Positions 36,638-46,820 are shown, numbered from the stretch's first letter. The stretch is 64,000 bases of DNA from Gemmatimonadota bacterium (GCA_030747075.1 JASLLL010000002.1:101821-165820); one strand, 5' to 3'. The notes: generated by a model from the letters alone, not told the origin. Made by a program: numbers and translations.

Positions 36638-37906
36638 CTATTCGTCCAGTGAGCGAATCCGGAAGGAGAGGGAGATTCCCAGCACCGTGATGAGAAGCGT
36701 TGCGATCAGAAGTCCCTTCCGACGGAATCGGAACTCCTCCAGCGACTCCGTACCCCCGGCACGAACGCTGTCGGCCAGCGCCAGGCCGTCGGAGACGAGC
36801 ACGCCCAGCGAATCCGGATCGAACATGTGGATCCCGGTCCGCGCGTGGAATTGCTTCTGCCGGACATCGTTCCAGAGGAACTCCAGGTCCGTGACATACA
36901 TTCCCTTCTGTTCCGCCTCCTCGATCAGCCCGTGCGTTTCTTCCACCGCGTGATTCAGAGTGTCCAGAAGGGCGCGCATGGAGAGGATCTTCTCCGACTC
37001 GTCCGAACCGTCATCCTCATGGCACTCCACGCAGAAGGCGCCTTCGGCAAGCCCGATGCAGAAGTCCCCGGTCGTCTGAACTCCGTGATTGCCGTGGCAG
37101 GTGACGCACCCGTGCTCCTCGATGTCCTCGAAGATGGAGCGCTTCACGCTGCTGGCGTAGAGATCCCGATTGAAGACATGGCAGTTGCCGCAGATCGCGT
37201 GGATGGAGGCCACATTCGGAGGCAACGCTCCGTGGTCTCCGTGGCAGTCGTTGCAGGTCGGCGCAGAGAGATCCTTGCCCTCCACGACCAGTCTCCCGTG
37301 AACGCTGCCTTCGTAGAGTTCCACCTGATCCGCCGGCAGGGCGTAGCGATCCATCAGCTTCGCGTCCGAGTGGCACTCTCCACAGGTCGACGCAATCCTC
37401 TGCGGATGCACCCGCGACTTGGGCTCCGAAGGCGCACGCATCTCATGGACGCCGTGACAGTCCGCGCAGGTCGCCACACGCGGATCCCCCTCCCGGTTCC
37501 GCAAGCCGTGGCCGCTCGACAGGTACTGCGAAAGCTGGTCCACGGGAATCGCGGGATTGAAGGTGCGCATGTACTCCGGGTCCGCATGACACCTGCCGCA
37601 AAACTCCGGCGTATCCAGCGCTCCGGGCGCCCCGACAAACCCGGCGTCTTCGTCCATGGCGGCGTCTTCGTCGTCCGTGGTGGAGTCTCCACCGTGGCAG
37701 TCCACGCACGAGAGTCCGGCCCGCGCGTGCACATCCACCGCATGGAACTGGCCGACATCCACTTCGCCGTCCTCTTCTTCCGCATGGCACACCGAGCACC
37801 GGTCTTCCGCGGGAATCTCCGCGGCAGCCCAACCAGCCGGAAGCAGCGCGAAGAGCGCCACGAGAAACGCCGCGCCGAATCGGGTCATCATGGAATCTGC
37901 TTTCAT
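36638..37906 (-). CDS. Nonaheme c-type cytochrome of a Rieske/cytochrome b complex
   Basis: The 422-residue exported cytochrome has a signal peptide ([18 protein letters not shown]) and nine CxxCH heme motifs: CSVCH, CVDCH, CGRCH, CADCH, CGECH, CNDCH, CGNCH, CVTCH, CVECH. A helical stretch rich in Glu follows, then a C-terminal membrane anchor ([18 protein letters not shown]). The start ATG overlaps the stop of the cytochrome b gene (ATGA). It takes the place of cytochrome c1 in a bc1-like complex and passes electrons from Rieske onward in the periplasm. The longer upstream frame is overlap with cytochrome b. Confidence 0.9.
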   Translation of the reverse strand: MKADSMMTRFGAAFLVALFALLPAGWAAAEIPAEDRCSVCHAEEEDGEVDVGQFHAVDVHARAGLSCVDCHGGDSTTDDEDAAMDEDAGFVGAPGALDTPEFCGRCHADPEYMRTFNPAIPVDQLSQYLSSGHGLRNREGDPRVATCADCHGVHEMRAPSEPKSRVHPQRIASTCGECHSDAKLMDRYALPADQVELYEGSVHGRLVVEGKDLSAPTCNDCHGDHGALPPNVASIHAICGNCHVFNRDLYASSVKRSIFEDIEEHGCVTCHGNHGVQTTGDFCIGLAEGAFCVECHEDDGSDESEKILSMRALLDTLNHAVEETHGLIEEAEQKGMYVTDLEFLWNDVRQKQFHARTGIHMFDPDSLGVLVSDGLALADSVRAGGTESLEEFRFRRKGLLIATLLITVLGISLSFRIRSLDE

Positions 37907-39027
37907 GTGAGATACCCCCACACGGTCATGACGACGATGAAGATCACCACGCACCATCCGATCCCCTGAACGACGCGCGCGCCCACCGAACCCGGCTTCG
38001 ACCGGTCCAAGAAGGGAATGAGTATCCAGAGAAGCCCGGCCAGACCGAAGGCCAGCACTCCGAGAAGCTCCCCTTCGATCGGACCGACATGCGCGGGAAG
38101 CAGCTTGAGCGTCTGAAACATGAACATGAAGTACCACTCCGGGCGGATGCCCTCCGGAGCGGGCAGGAATGGATCCGCCTTCTCCCCCAGCGGCCACTCA
38201 AAGGGGCCGATCCCAAACGGCGCAACCACCGCCAATACGGCCAGCACATTGAGAACGATGAGCCAGAGCAGTGCGTCGCGCAGCAGGAAACTGGGGAAGA
38301 ACGAGATGGACTTCCGCTCCCGCGGAGGCTTCGACTCCCATGACTGCGGAGCGCTCATCCCCTGTCGCTGAACGCACATCAGGTGGACGAACAGCATCAT
38401 GACCATGAGCCCGGGAAGAACCGCCACATGAATTCCGTAGAAGCGGAAGAGCGTGGCGCCCGTGACATCTTCTCCGCCACGAAGCAGCGAGAGCATGGCC
38501 GTCCCCACGACGGGAAGCACGCCCATGATGTCCGTGCCGACTTTGGTGGCGAAGAACGCGAGTTCATTCCACGGGAGGAGGTATCCGCTGAACCCGAACC
38601 CGAGGCCGAGCAGAAGCAGGACCATCCCCGTCACCCAGGTCAACTCGCGCGGTTTCTGATACGCCCGGGTGAAGAACACGCTGAACATATGGATGAATGC
38701 GGCCAGAATCATGAGGTTGGCGGACCAGGAGTGAATGGCCCGCACGAGCCACCCGAACTCCACTTCCGAGAGAATGAACCGCACGCTTTCAAACGCGGTC
38801 TCCGCGCCCGGCTTGTAGTAGAGCATCAGGAGGATGCCTGTCGCGACCTGGATCATGAACAGGAAGAGCGTGACACCGCCGAAGTAGTACCAGAGCGACT
38901 CATGATGGACGGGCACCGTCTTGTGGGCCGCGAACTCCACCAGTTTCCCGATCTGAAAGCGCTCGTCGATCCAGCCGTAGAGTCTGGAAGGCTTGCCGTT
39001 CCCGCGCGACGGCTCCCCGCCGCTCAT
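37903..39027 (-). CDS. Cytochrome b of a bc-type quinol-oxidising complex
   Basis: The 374-residue integral membrane diheme cytochrome starts [19 protein letters not shown]. The ATG overlaps the Rieske gene's stop. Heme-ligand helices are visible in [22 protein letters not shown] and [22 protein letters not shown]. The quinol-oxidation motif is PEWYFMF, within [32 protein letters not shown] is another family hallmark. It lies between the Rieske and nonaheme genes in one operon and forms the membrane core of the complex. Confidence 0.93.
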   Translation of the reverse strand: MSGGEPSRGNGKPSRLYGWIDERFQIGKLVEFAAHKTVPVHHESLWYYFGGVTLFLFMIQVATGILLMLYYKPGAETAFESVRFILSEVEFGWLVRAIHSWSANLMILAAFIHMFSVFFTRAYQKPRELTWVTGMVLLLLGLGFGFSGYLLPWNELAFFATKVGTDIMGVLPVVGTAMLSLLRGGEDVTGATLFRFYGIHVAVLPGLMVMMLFVHLMCVQRQGMSAPQSWESKPPRERKSISFFPSFLLRDALLWLIVLNVLAVLAVVAPFGIGPFEWPLGEKADPFLPAPEGIRPEWYFMFMFQTLKLLPAHVGPIEGELLGVLAFGLAGLLWILIPFLDRSKPGSVGARVVQGIGWCVVIFIVVMTVWGYLT

Positions 39028-39464
39028 GCCGGCCTCGATACATGGACCTCGCCATCGCGAAGATCCACACGAAGCGCATCCAGAGGCCGCGGCGGCGGAC
39101 CCGCGATGTTCCTGCCTTCCAGGTCGTACTTGCCGTTGTGGCAGGCGCACCAGATCACGCCCAGGTCCTGCTTGTACTGCACCGTGCAATCCAGGTGGGT
39201 GCAGGTGGCTTTGTACGCCTTGAAGTCTCCGTCCGGCGTTCGAACCAGAAGCCCGGGCTTGCGCCCAAAACGGAAAATACGGCCGGAATCCGGCGCGAAG
39301 TCCGCCGCCTTCCCCACGATGACGGAAGCCACGGCCTCCTCCGCCAGCGGGGGCGGCACCAGATACCGGGCGACCGGATACAGGATGGCGCCAAGCCACC
39401 CCAGAAGGCCGGTTCCCAGGAGAATGTCCAGGAACCTGCGGCGGCTGTGTTTCGTCTGATCCAC
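39024..39464 (-). CDS. Rieske iron-sulfur protein
   Basis: The 146-residue subunit of the bc-type complex has an N-terminal twin-arginine motif (SRRRFLD) and one helix ([19 protein letters not shown]), so it is inserted by the Tat system; tatC is the next upstream gene. The 2Fe-2S ligands are in CTHLDC and CACHNGKYD. The second motif is slightly divergent from CPCHGS, and Gly-Lys-Tyr at its end is typical of arsenite-oxidase-like or b6f-like Rieske proteins, which hints at a modified redox potential. Confidence 0.93.
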   Translation of the reverse strand: MDQTKHSRRRFLDILLGTGLLGWLGAILYPVARYLVPPPLAEEAVASVIVGKAADFAPDSGRIFRFGRKPGLLVRTPDGDFKAYKATCTHLDCTVQYKQDLGVIWCACHNGKYDLEGRNIAGPPPRPLDALRVDLRDGEVHVSRPA

Positions 39465-39511
39465 GCTTCACCTCTCGTGCGGTGTCTTCAGGAGACATTC
39501 TGGCCGCACAC

Positions 39512-39539
39512 AGTATACTGGACTCCCGGGTCCTGAAAA
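39512..39539 (-). promoter_or_regulatory. Candidate promoter for the Rieske-cytochrome operon
   Basis: On the minus strand TTTTCA, 16-bp spacer, TATACT. The -10 is strong. It lies in the 90-bp gap between tatC and the Rieske gene, giving a leader of about 40 nt. Confidence 0.42.
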
Positions 39540-39554
39540 GGGTCTATCCAAGGC

Positions 39555-40349
39555 TCAGTCCTGTTTCTTCTCCTCGTCCCGCGCTCGCCCGCGGTTCCGT
39601 GCGATCATCGCCGCGATCCCCATCGAAATCCCGTACAGCAGGAGAACCGGTCCCGCCATCAGGAGCTGGGACGCGACATCCGGCGGCGTGATCATCGCGG
39701 ACATCGCGAACACGACCACGACGCCGTACCTCCAGTACTTCTTCAGGAAGCCGGGATCCATCACCCCCCAGAGCGTCAGGAGCGTCACCACCAGCGGAAA
39801 CTGAAACACGCCGCCAAAGGCCACGGCAAGTCGCACCGCGAAGGCGAAGTAGTTCTCACCGGAGATCATCGCCTGAAGGTGCTCCGTCCCGAACCCGACC
39901 AGGAACGACATCGACACCGGGAGAATCACGAAGTACGCAAAGGCCACGCCCAGATAGAAGAGCACGACCGAAGTGGCGACGACCGGCAGAAGGAAGCGGC
40001 GCTCCTTCCGAAGCAGCCCCGGGACGACGAAGGACCAGAGCCGCTCCATGAGGACGGGAGCCGCCAGCAGGACGCCCAGCCCCACGGACATCTTCAGTCG
40101 CATCAGGAAAGCGCCGGTGGGAGAAAGGAACACCAGCCGGTCCGAGCCGCCGAACTGAACCGCCGGACGAATCAGGATTTCGAGTGCTCTCTCCGAGACG
40201 AACCAGGTCCCGACGGACACGAGGGCCAGAATCGCCGCCGACTGGAAGAGGACTTTGCGCAAGTCCTCCAGATGCTCGACGAGCGTCATCTCGCCGGGAC
40301 CGCCCCCGGCTTCCGCCGCCGGCTTCCGCGGAGCGTCGTCAGGAGCCAT
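39555..40349 (-). CDS. tatC: Sec-independent protein translocase TatC
   Basis: The six-helix core of the twin-arginine translocase reads MTLVEHLEDLRKVLFQSAAI at the start of the conserved region (residue 20), FLSPTGAFLMRLKMSVGLGVLLAAP, LWSFVVPGLLRKERRF and AVAFGGVFQFPLV. The 264 residues match family length. The ATG lies 11 nt inside the end of the M16 peptidase gene. It precedes the Tat-dependent Rieske gene, an apt functional neighbour. The tatA/B genes are not in the window. Confidence 0.93.
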   Translation of the reverse strand: MAPDDAPRKPAAEAGGGPGEMTLVEHLEDLRKVLFQSAAILALVSVGTWFVSERALEILIRPAVQFGGSDRLVFLSPTGAFLMRLKMSVGLGVLLAAPVLMERLWSFVVPGLLRKERRFLLPVVATSVVLFYLGVAFAYFVILPVSMSFLVGFGTEHLQAMISGENYFAFAVRLAVAFGGVFQFPLVVTLLTLWGVMDPGFLKKYWRYGVVVVFAMSAMITPPDVASQLLMAGPVLLLYGISMGIAAMIARNRGRARDEEKKQD

Positions 40350-42969
40350 CGTGGGCCACACCTCCGACCGGCGCCAGTCCCTCGTCCACGGGGCCCGCCA
40401 CCGCAAGAACCTTCGCGCCGCGCGCGAGTCGCTTCGCCACGCGCTCCAGATCGGCCTTGGTCAGTGCGCGAATGCGACCCCGGTACTCGCCCAGATAGTC
40501 TTCCGGCCACTCGTTGACGGAACTCATCGCCCAGAACCGCGACAGGCGGCCGTAGGTCGTGAACAGCAAAGGAAAGGAACCCGTCAGGAAGCTCTGGGCA
40601 TCCTCCAGCTCCGTATCGGTCACGCCGTCTGAGACCAGCCGGTCCAGTTGCTCGCGAACCGCCTCCACCGCGGCCAGCACATTCTCCGGTCTCGTTCCCA
40701 GACAGACCGTGAAGAATCCGCCGGAAGAACACTCGTAGTTCCTGCTGTAGACCGTATAGGCCAGCCCCCGGTCATCCCGGATGGTGTCGCCCAGTCGGGA
40801 GCGAATGGCACTGCCGCCCAGGATGAGATTCAGCGTCACGCCCGCGAACCGGTCCGGGTCGTTCACGCCAAACCCCTTGCCGCCCAGGTAGATCTTCGCC
40901 TGGCCCTTTTCCGGTCGGCTCTCAACCCATGTACGAGCCGCATCCGACGGGCGAAACGGCGGCAGCGATTCTCGTGGAGAGTCCGGCAGCGCAATCGAAC
41001 CGAACTCTCGCGCCAGCGCACGCTCCATTCGCTCCGGGTCGAAATCTCCCACGAGCGCGAGGTGCGCCCCGTCGGGGCGGTAGTGCGCCGCAAAGAACGC
41101 GCGCAGATCCTCCGGCGTAACCGCCTCCACCCCGGTCTTCGTCCCGTGGGGGAGGCGGCTGAACGGGTGATCTCCGGCAACACCCCGGATGAACAGGTCC
41201 TCGGCGACATCCGACAGATCCTCCGCCCGCGACTCCAGATCCGAAAGAGCGAGCGCACGGATGACCTCCAGATCCCCGGCGCGAAGAGCGGGCGTTCTCA
41301 GCGCCCCGCCGATCCACTCCAGCACGGTTTCGGCATGCCGGGAAAGGAAGCGGCAGCTCACATGCACGAGTTCCCGGCCCGCGACGATGGTGAGGTGGCT
41401 TCCGATCGACTCGAAGCGTCGCATGAACTGCACATGCGATTCTCCCTCGGGGCCGCGCTCCAGCATGGCCGCGGTGAGCCCGGCAAGACCCTCCCGCCCG
41501 GGAGGATCGAATGCTGCTCCTCCGTGAAGAACCATCGAGAGCGACACGAACGGGTCCGAGGAATCCGGCTGGAGAAGAACGCGCACGCCATTCCTGAGGA
41601 CGGAACGCCGCGCGGCAGGGACCGCCCCGAGTCCGGTGGCGAAACGCCTGCGCGGACAGAAGACGCCGTGGAGGGATACTCCCTGTTCCGCCGGAGGCGG
41701 GGGCGCACTCCCGGGGCCTCCACGCGAATCTTGAGTGAGAACGCGTCCGCGCGCACATCCGCTACGCCGAAGAAGCCGACGGGCCAGATCACGGACCTCC
41801 CCCGCTTCCAGAGACCGCAACTGATCGACGAGACGATCCGTGTACCCCACATCACCGTGAGCCTCGTGCCACGCAAGAGTGAATCCACGCGTGGAGGGCG
41901 ACTGCATCGCGTAGACCTGCGCCGCTTCCACACAGGTGCGCGCGCGTTCCAGTTCCTCCTGGGGGATGCTCTCATGCGCCACCCGGTCGATCTCCTGCCA
42001 CAGGATCTCCTCGACCTGTTCGATGGCCGTGCCGGGCGTCGGTTCCGCGCCGATCAAGAGCGAACCCGGGTCTGCTTTCGCGTGGTACTGGAAGTAGACA
42101 TCACCCGCGAGCCCCGTTTCGAGAAGCGCAAGATCCAGTCGCGCCGTCCGGCTCCCCGAGAGGACGCACCCCAGGAGAAGAAGCGCCTCCGACTCCCGTG
42201 AGTGAATCCGTGGCGCGCGGAACAACAGCTGAAGCTGCGACTGCCGGCCGCTCCGCGCAAGATCGACACCCGGGGGATCGGTCCACTCCGGCTCCTCGGG
42301 AATAGACCGCGCGGGACTCTCTCCGGGGGGGATCGCGCCGAAGTGACATTCCGCACTTCGGAACACTTCGTCCGCGGTCACATCTCCGCACACCACGAGC
42401 GCCGCATTGGCTGGCGAGTAGTAACGCCGATAGTGACGGAGAACCGCATCGTGATCCATGGAGCGAATGTCCTCCTCGCTCCCGATGATCGGCCAGCGAT
42501 ACGGGCTGGAGCGGAAGGCGGTGCCCATCAGTTCCTCGTTCAACTCCACGGAGGGAATGTCCCGGTAGGAGAGCCGTTCCTCCAGGACGACCTGTCGCTC
42601 CGACTCCAGTTCCTCCGGGTCGATCCGGAGGTTCACCATGCGCTCCGCCTCAATCTCCAGCGCAAGTTCCCAGCGATCGCTTGCGAAGACCTCGTGGTAC
42701 ATCGTCACATCTTCGGTCGTGAAGGCGTTCAGTTCCCCGCCGTTTCGCTCGACAAGCGCGGCGATCTCCCCCTTCCCGAACCGCTGCGTGCCCTTGAACA
42801 TCATGTGTTCCAGAAGATGGCTGATCCCGGTGATCCCCGGCTCCTCGTCGCGCGACCCCACGCGATACACGACCCCGCTGAACACGGCAGGTCCCAGCCC
42901 GCGCTGCTCGACAATGACCGTGAGCCCGTTGTCCAGCACACGACGATGAATCTCCCGCGCACTTGTCAC
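40339..42969 (-). CDS. M16 family zinc metallopeptidase (two-domain)
   Basis: The 876-residue pitrilysin/mitochondrial-processing-peptidase-like protein has two homologous halves. The N-terminal half has the inverted zinc motif HLLEH in GISHLLEHMMFKGTQRFG (near residue 51) and the distal Glu in ESERQVVLEERLSY. The second half, from about residue 460 (RNGVRVLLQPDS, LVGDFDPERMERAL), lacks HxxEH and is the inactive substrate-clamp half. There is no signal peptide. The start ATG overlaps the nrdR stop by 4 nt (ATGA). Confidence 0.9.
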   Translation of the reverse strand: MTSAREIHRRVLDNGLTVIVEQRGLGPAVFSGVVYRVGSRDEEPGITGISHLLEHMMFKGTQRFGKGEIAALVERNGGELNAFTTEDVTMYHEVFASDRWELALEIEAERMVNLRIDPEELESERQVVLEERLSYRDIPSVELNEELMGTAFRSSPYRWPIIGSEEDIRSMDHDAVLRHYRRYYSPANAALVVCGDVTADEVFRSAECHFGAIPPGESPARSIPEEPEWTDPPGVDLARSGRQSQLQLLFRAPRIHSRESEALLLLGCVLSGSRTARLDLALLETGLAGDVYFQYHAKADPGSLLIGAEPTPGTAIEQVEEILWQEIDRVAHESIPQEELERARTCVEAAQVYAMQSPSTRGFTLAWHEAHGDVGYTDRLVDQLRSLEAGEVRDLARRLLRRSGCARGRVLTQDSRGGPGSAPPPPAEQGVSLHGVFCPRRRFATGLGAVPAARRSVLRNGVRVLLQPDSSDPFVSLSMVLHGGAAFDPPGREGLAGLTAAMLERGPEGESHVQFMRRFESIGSHLTIVAGRELVHVSCRFLSRHAETVLEWIGGALRTPALRAGDLEVIRALALSDLESRAEDLSDVAEDLFIRGVAGDHPFSRLPHGTKTGVEAVTPEDLRAFFAAHYRPDGAHLALVGDFDPERMERALAREFGSIALPDSPRESLPPFRPSDAARTWVESRPEKGQAKIYLGGKGFGVNDPDRFAGVTLNLILGGSAIRSRLGDTIRDDRGLAYTVYSRNYECSSGGFFTVCLGTRPENVLAAVEAVREQLDRLVSDGVTDTELEDAQSFLTGSFPLLFTTYGRLSRFWAMSSVNEWPEDYLGEYRGRIRALTKADLERVAKRLARGAKVLAVAGPVDEGLAPVGGVAHDGS

Positions 42970-43436
42970 GATGCGTTTCCCTTTCGGCTGTCCAACACGC
43001 GCCTCATCTCTTCCATGAAGTGGTCCACATCGCGAAACTCCCGATAAACGCTGGCAAACCGGACATAGGCGATCTGGTCCAGATTCGCCATCTCCTCCAT
43101 CACCATCTCGCCAATCCGGCGGCTCTCCACTTCGCTCTGCCCCAGCGCCTGCACCGCGCCCTCCACACGATCCAGAAGACCCTCCACCTCTTCACGGGGG
43201 ATCGGACGCTTGCCGCACGCCTTCGTGACGCCCTCGTCCAGTTTCTCCCGGCGGAAGGGTTCCCGGCGCCCGTCCTTCTTGATGACGAGAACATTCGTGC
43301 GCTCGACATACTCGTAGGTCGTGAAGCGCGTCTCACACGCCAGGCACTCGCGGCGACGGCGAATCGCGTGGCCGTCGCGCGTCGTTCGGGAATCCACGAC
43401 CTTGTTCTCCATGCTGGAACAGGAGGGGCATCTCAT
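42966..43436 (-). CDS. nrdR: Transcriptional regulator NrdR
   Basis: Represses ribonucleotide reductase genes when dATP is high. The 156-residue protein has an N-terminal zinc ribbon (CPSCSS...ECLACETRFTTYEYVER) and an ATP-cone (VIKKDGRREPFRREKLDEGV...). Length and motifs are canonical. It lies 3 bp from the metallo-hydrolase gene and overlaps the M16 gene. No ribonucleotide reductase gene or recognisable NrdR box lies nearby, so its targets are elsewhere. Confidence 0.95.
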   Translation of the reverse strand: MRCPSCSSMENKVVDSRTTRDGHAIRRRRECLACETRFTTYEYVERTNVLVIKKDGRREPFRREKLDEGVTKACGKRPIPREEVEGLLDRVEGAVQALGQSEVESRRIGEMVMEEMANLDQIAYVRFASVYREFRDVDHFMEEMRRVLDSRKGNAS

Positions 43437-43439
43437 GCG

Positions 43440-44297
43440 TCAGCGCGCCTTCCCGGGAGCGCGAAGGAGTTCCTCCACGGCCCAGCGCTTTCCGTCGCGG
43501 AGGATTCTGGCCGCGCCGACGCGGGGATCATGCTCGAAGAACACGACGCACTCCTCGTCGACGGCGCGCGGAAGGAACGACTCCTTGAACGACAAGGTGT
43601 CCAGCGGGTAGAGATCGTACCCCATCACCCATGGAGCGGGGATGTGCGCCGCGGTCGGCATGTTGTCCGTCGGATAGAACGCGCACTCGTCTCCCGATTC
43701 CACGCGCACGCCGGTCAGTGACCGAACATGCCCTTTCATCAGAACCGTGCGCACGCCGGACGCTACCTCTACTTCCCCCTCCACCACATCGAGAAGGCCG
43801 GCTTCGCGAACCGGGACCCAGTTCTCGGGAAGGTAGCTGGCGCGGGACCGGGAGGTGGGATGCTCCGCGTCGTCGAGTTCCGCACGCTGCACGATGTGGC
43901 GCGCCTTCGGGAAGACGGGAACGACCTCGCCATCTCCGGCGCGTCGCGTGATCCCCCCCGCATGATCGAAGTGCAGGTGCGTCAGGACGACGGTATCGAT
44001 GTCCTGTGGCGCAAGCCCCTGCTCCGAAAGAGAGGTGACGATGTCCGTCTCTCCGCCCAGCGCGAACATCTCCCGGAACGCCTCCGGCTCCTTTCGCCCG
44101 ACCCCCGCATCCACGAGAATGTTCCGGCCCTCGACCCGGATGAGCAGGGCGTTGGTGCCGAGCGTGATCCGATTCCGACTGTCCGGCGGGGTCTTCCGCT
44201 CCCAGAGGGAACGCGGGACAACCCCGAACATGGCACCGCCATCCAGACGGAAGGTGCCGTCGGAAACCAGATCGCACCGGATGGAGCCGATGTTCAT
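43440..44297 (-). CDS. MBL-fold metallo-hydrolase
   Basis: The metallo-beta-lactamase fold hydrolase of unknown substrate begins MNIGSIRCDLVSDGTF; its ATG overlaps the pepA stop (ATGA), which decides the start over one ten codons upstream. It has 285 residues. Metal ligands are HLHFDHAGG (near residue 105), a later His in MKGHVRSLTG and Asp/His in the C-terminal part (FYPTDNMP, FFEHDPRVG). FFEHDP is usual for this quorum-lactonase-like/glyoxalase-like subgroup, but lactonase function is not shown. It is cytoplasmic. Confidence 0.85.
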   Translation of the reverse strand: MNIGSIRCDLVSDGTFRLDGGAMFGVVPRSLWERKTPPDSRNRITLGTNALLIRVEGRNILVDAGVGRKEPEAFREMFALGGETDIVTSLSEQGLAPQDIDTVVLTHLHFDHAGGITRRAGDGEVVPVFPKARHIVQRAELDDAEHPTSRSRASYLPENWVPVREAGLLDVVEGEVEVASGVRTVLMKGHVRSLTGVRVESGDECAFYPTDNMPTAAHIPAPWVMGYDLYPLDTLSFKESFLPRAVDEECVVFFEHDPRVGAARILRDGKRWAVEELLRAPGKAR

Positions 44298-45799
44298 TTT
44301 CGGGCCGCCCGCTTTCCGCCCGGCCATGACGCGAGCGCTTTCGTGAGAAGCCGCACACCGAAGCCGGTCGCGCCACGATGAGGACCCCGGCGCGCACGCC
44401 CGACCGACGCGATGTCCAGATGCGCCCAGGATGCGTCACGAGTGAACTCGCGCAGGAACGCGGCACCGGCAATCGTGCCCGCGCCATGCTTGCCCGTGTT
44501 GCGGACATCCGCGTTGGGTGTCTCCACATCCTGCCGGTGCCCGTCCTCCAGTGGAAGCTGCCAGAGATTCTCACCCACCGCGGTCCCCGCATCGCGGAGC
44601 CGCTGGATCAGCGCCGAGTCCGTCCCGAGGATGGCGGCGGCCCGATCTCCCAGCGCGCCAAACACCGCACCGGTCAGCGTGGCCAGATCCACGACGGCGG
44701 CGGGATCGTACCGGGTCACCGCATAGTCCAGCGCGTCCGCCAGAACGATCCGGCCCTCTGCGTCCGTGTTGAGAACTTCGATCGTTTTGCCGCTTCGCGA
44801 TCCAATGACATCCCCCGGCCGGTAAGCCGTCCCTGAGATCATGTTCTCTACAGCCGGGACCAGTCCGATCACGCGGCGACGGACACCCCGCGACGCCACC
44901 GCCTGCATGGCGCCAATCACGGCGCATCCGCCACACTTGTCGTACTTCATCTCCGCCATGCTCAAGCTGGGCTTGATCGAAAGTCCGCCGGAATCGAAGA
45001 CCAGCCCCTTGCCCACAAGAACGATCGGAGCCCCCCCGTCGCCTTCATGCTCCATCACGATGAACCGGGGTTCCGTTGCGGCGGCGCTCCCGACCGCGAG
45101 CAGCGCTTCCATGTTTTCCTTCGCGATCCCCGCTGGCCCGAGAACACGCACGGCAAAGGAATGCTGCTTTCCGAGGCTGCGGGCTTCCTCTGCAAGAGCC
45201 GCAGGGGACATTCGGTTTGCGGGTTCATCCGCAAGGCGACGCGCCGAGAGCACGGCTTCGCCCAGAGAACGACCCGCGCGGATCCCCTGCTCAACGCCCG
45301 TCACGCCGCGTGCTGTCCTGGCCAGAAACACCCAGCGTCCCGGCCGATGCGGCGCGGGCTTCGTCGACGCGCTCCAGCGGTAGGTTCCCTCCAGAATGCC
45401 GTCGACGGCCGCGGCAACCAGATCGCGAAGTCTCGCTCCGGTACCCAGCGCACCGCACTCCACCGCGACTGAGTCCACACGATCGATCACGCGCGCGCGG
45501 GCCGCGTTCGCGAATGCGGTGCGAACGGACGCGGGCGTGATGCCGTCGTCCTCCCCCAGACCGACCAGCAGGATGCGCGGGAAGCGCACGACTCCCGGGA
45601 CCACCAGCGAAAGAGTGTCCCTCGGCTTCCCCTGGAAGTCCCCGAGATCGACAGCGCGAGCCACCACCTGCGCTCCCCCTCGCGTGATCCGATCCAGGCG
45701 GGGAGCCAGTCCCTGCGCGGGCGAGGGGTTCGGAACAAGAAGCAGATCCGCGCCGAGAGACGGATCCGACGCGGGGCCGTGGGCGAGAAAAACCGGCAT
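44294..45799 (-). CDS. pepA: Leucyl aminopeptidase (M17)
   Basis: The 501-residue manganese/zinc exopeptidase releases N-terminal residues. Catalytic-domain motifs are LVGKGLVFDSGGLSIKPS, MKYDKCGGCAVIGAM, the signature NTDAEGRIVLADAL and LATLTGAVFGALGD. MKYDKCGG differs from the usual MKxDMxGAA only in side residues; the metal ligands are kept. It is the first gene of the pepA-MBL-nrdR-M16-tatC run and lies about 50 bp downstream of trxB. Confidence 0.94.
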   Translation of the reverse strand: MPVFLAHGPASDPSLGADLLLVPNPSPAQGLAPRLDRITRGGAQVVARAVDLGDFQGKPRDTLSLVVPGVVRFPRILLVGLGEDDGITPASVRTAFANAARARVIDRVDSVAVECGALGTGARLRDLVAAAVDGILEGTYRWSASTKPAPHRPGRWVFLARTARGVTGVEQGIRAGRSLGEAVLSARRLADEPANRMSPAALAEEARSLGKQHSFAVRVLGPAGIAKENMEALLAVGSAAATEPRFIVMEHEGDGGAPIVLVGKGLVFDSGGLSIKPSLSMAEMKYDKCGGCAVIGAMQAVASRGVRRRVIGLVPAVENMISGTAYRPGDVIGSRSGKTIEVLNTDAEGRIVLADALDYAVTRYDPAAVVDLATLTGAVFGALGDRAAAILGTDSALIQRLRDAGTAVGENLWQLPLEDGHRQDVETPNADVRNTGKHGAGTIAGAAFLREFTRDASWAHLDIASVGRARRGPHRGATGFGVRLLTKALASWPGGKRAARK

Positions 45800-45850
45800 G
45801 AGTTCCCCTCCGGCTGAAGAAACGGCGCTGGGGGCGACTCCCTCTCGGGG

Positions 45851-46783
45851 CTACCCGGCCCGGGCTTCGAGCCAGCGCTCGGTGGAGATGGCCGCCTGAC
45901 AACCGCTTCCAGAGGCGGTGATCGCCTGGCGGAATGTGTGGTCCGCGACATCTCCCGCGGCGAACACGCCGTCCACGCTCGTGCCGCAGGGACCGTTGTG
46001 CAGCTGAATGTACCCGTTGTCGTCCAGGTCCAGACCGCCCTCGAAGATCGTCGTGTTGGGCAGGTGCCCGATGGCAATGAACAGCCCCTTGACGGGAAGT
46101 TCCGACTGTTCCCCGCTCTTCACATTCTTCAAGGCCACCGCGCGCACCAATCCGTCTTCACCCGCCAGAACATCCGTCGGCACGCTGTCCCAGTGAATGC
46201 GGACCTTGTCGTTCGCGAGAGTTCTATCGCTCATGATGCGCGACGCGCGGAACTCGTCCCGCCGGTGAATGACATGAACGGTAGAGGCGAACCGCGTCAG
46301 GAAGTTCGCCTCTTCCAGCGCGGAGTCTCCCCCGCCGACCACCGCAATCTCTTCTCCGCGATAGAAGAACCCGTCGCAGGTGGCGCAAGTGGAGACGCCG
46401 CGTCCGATGAGCGCGCGTTCATTCGCCAGACCCAGCATCCGGGCTCGGGCTCCGGTGGCGACGATCAGCGCATCGGCCGCAATCTCTCCGTCGTCGAAGC
46501 GCAGTGTGAACGGCGACCCCGACAGATCCACCGAGGTGACATTCCCCCGATGAAACCTGGTGCCGAACCGCTCCGCCTGAGCACGAAACGCCGCCATGAG
46601 TTCCGGCCCCTGCACTCCCTCCGGGAACCCCGGGAAGTTCTCTACATCCGTCGTCGTCGTGAGCTGACCACCGGCCTGCGATCCCTCGATGACGACGGGT
46701 GACAGATTCGCGCGTGCCGTGTAGATGGCCGCTGTCAGGCCCGCAGGGCCCGATCCGACGATGACAACCTGTTCCCGATTCAT
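45851..46783 (-). CDS. trxB: Thioredoxin reductase
   Basis: The 310-residue FAD/NADPH flavoenzyme has an FAD-binding VGSGPAGLTAAIYTARA, the redox-active CATC in STCATCDGFFYRGEE (near residue 134), NADPH-binding VVGGGDSALEEANFL and the FAD-contact GVFAAGDVADHTFRQ. Complete and typical. No thioredoxin gene is adjacent. Confidence 0.95.
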   Translation of the reverse strand: MNREQVVIVGSGPAGLTAAIYTARANLSPVVIEGSQAGGQLTTTTDVENFPGFPEGVQGPELMAAFRAQAERFGTRFHRGNVTSVDLSGSPFTLRFDDGEIAADALIVATGARARMLGLANERALIGRGVSTCATCDGFFYRGEEIAVVGGGDSALEEANFLTRFASTVHVIHRRDEFRASRIMSDRTLANDKVRIHWDSVPTDVLAGEDGLVRAVALKNVKSGEQSELPVKGLFIAIGHLPNTTIFEGGLDLDDNGYIQLHNGPCGTSVDGVFAAGDVADHTFRQAITASGSGCQAAISTERWLEARAG

Positions 46784-46820
46784 GGCGAAACTCCTCGAAA
46801 GAGAGAACCCGGGGAGGCTA

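Noticed and set aside
42860..42880. GATACAC within the M16 peptidase gene as another copy of the two-block motif
   Set aside because: It lies in coding sequence and the second block (GAAGGGC at the right distance) is missing.
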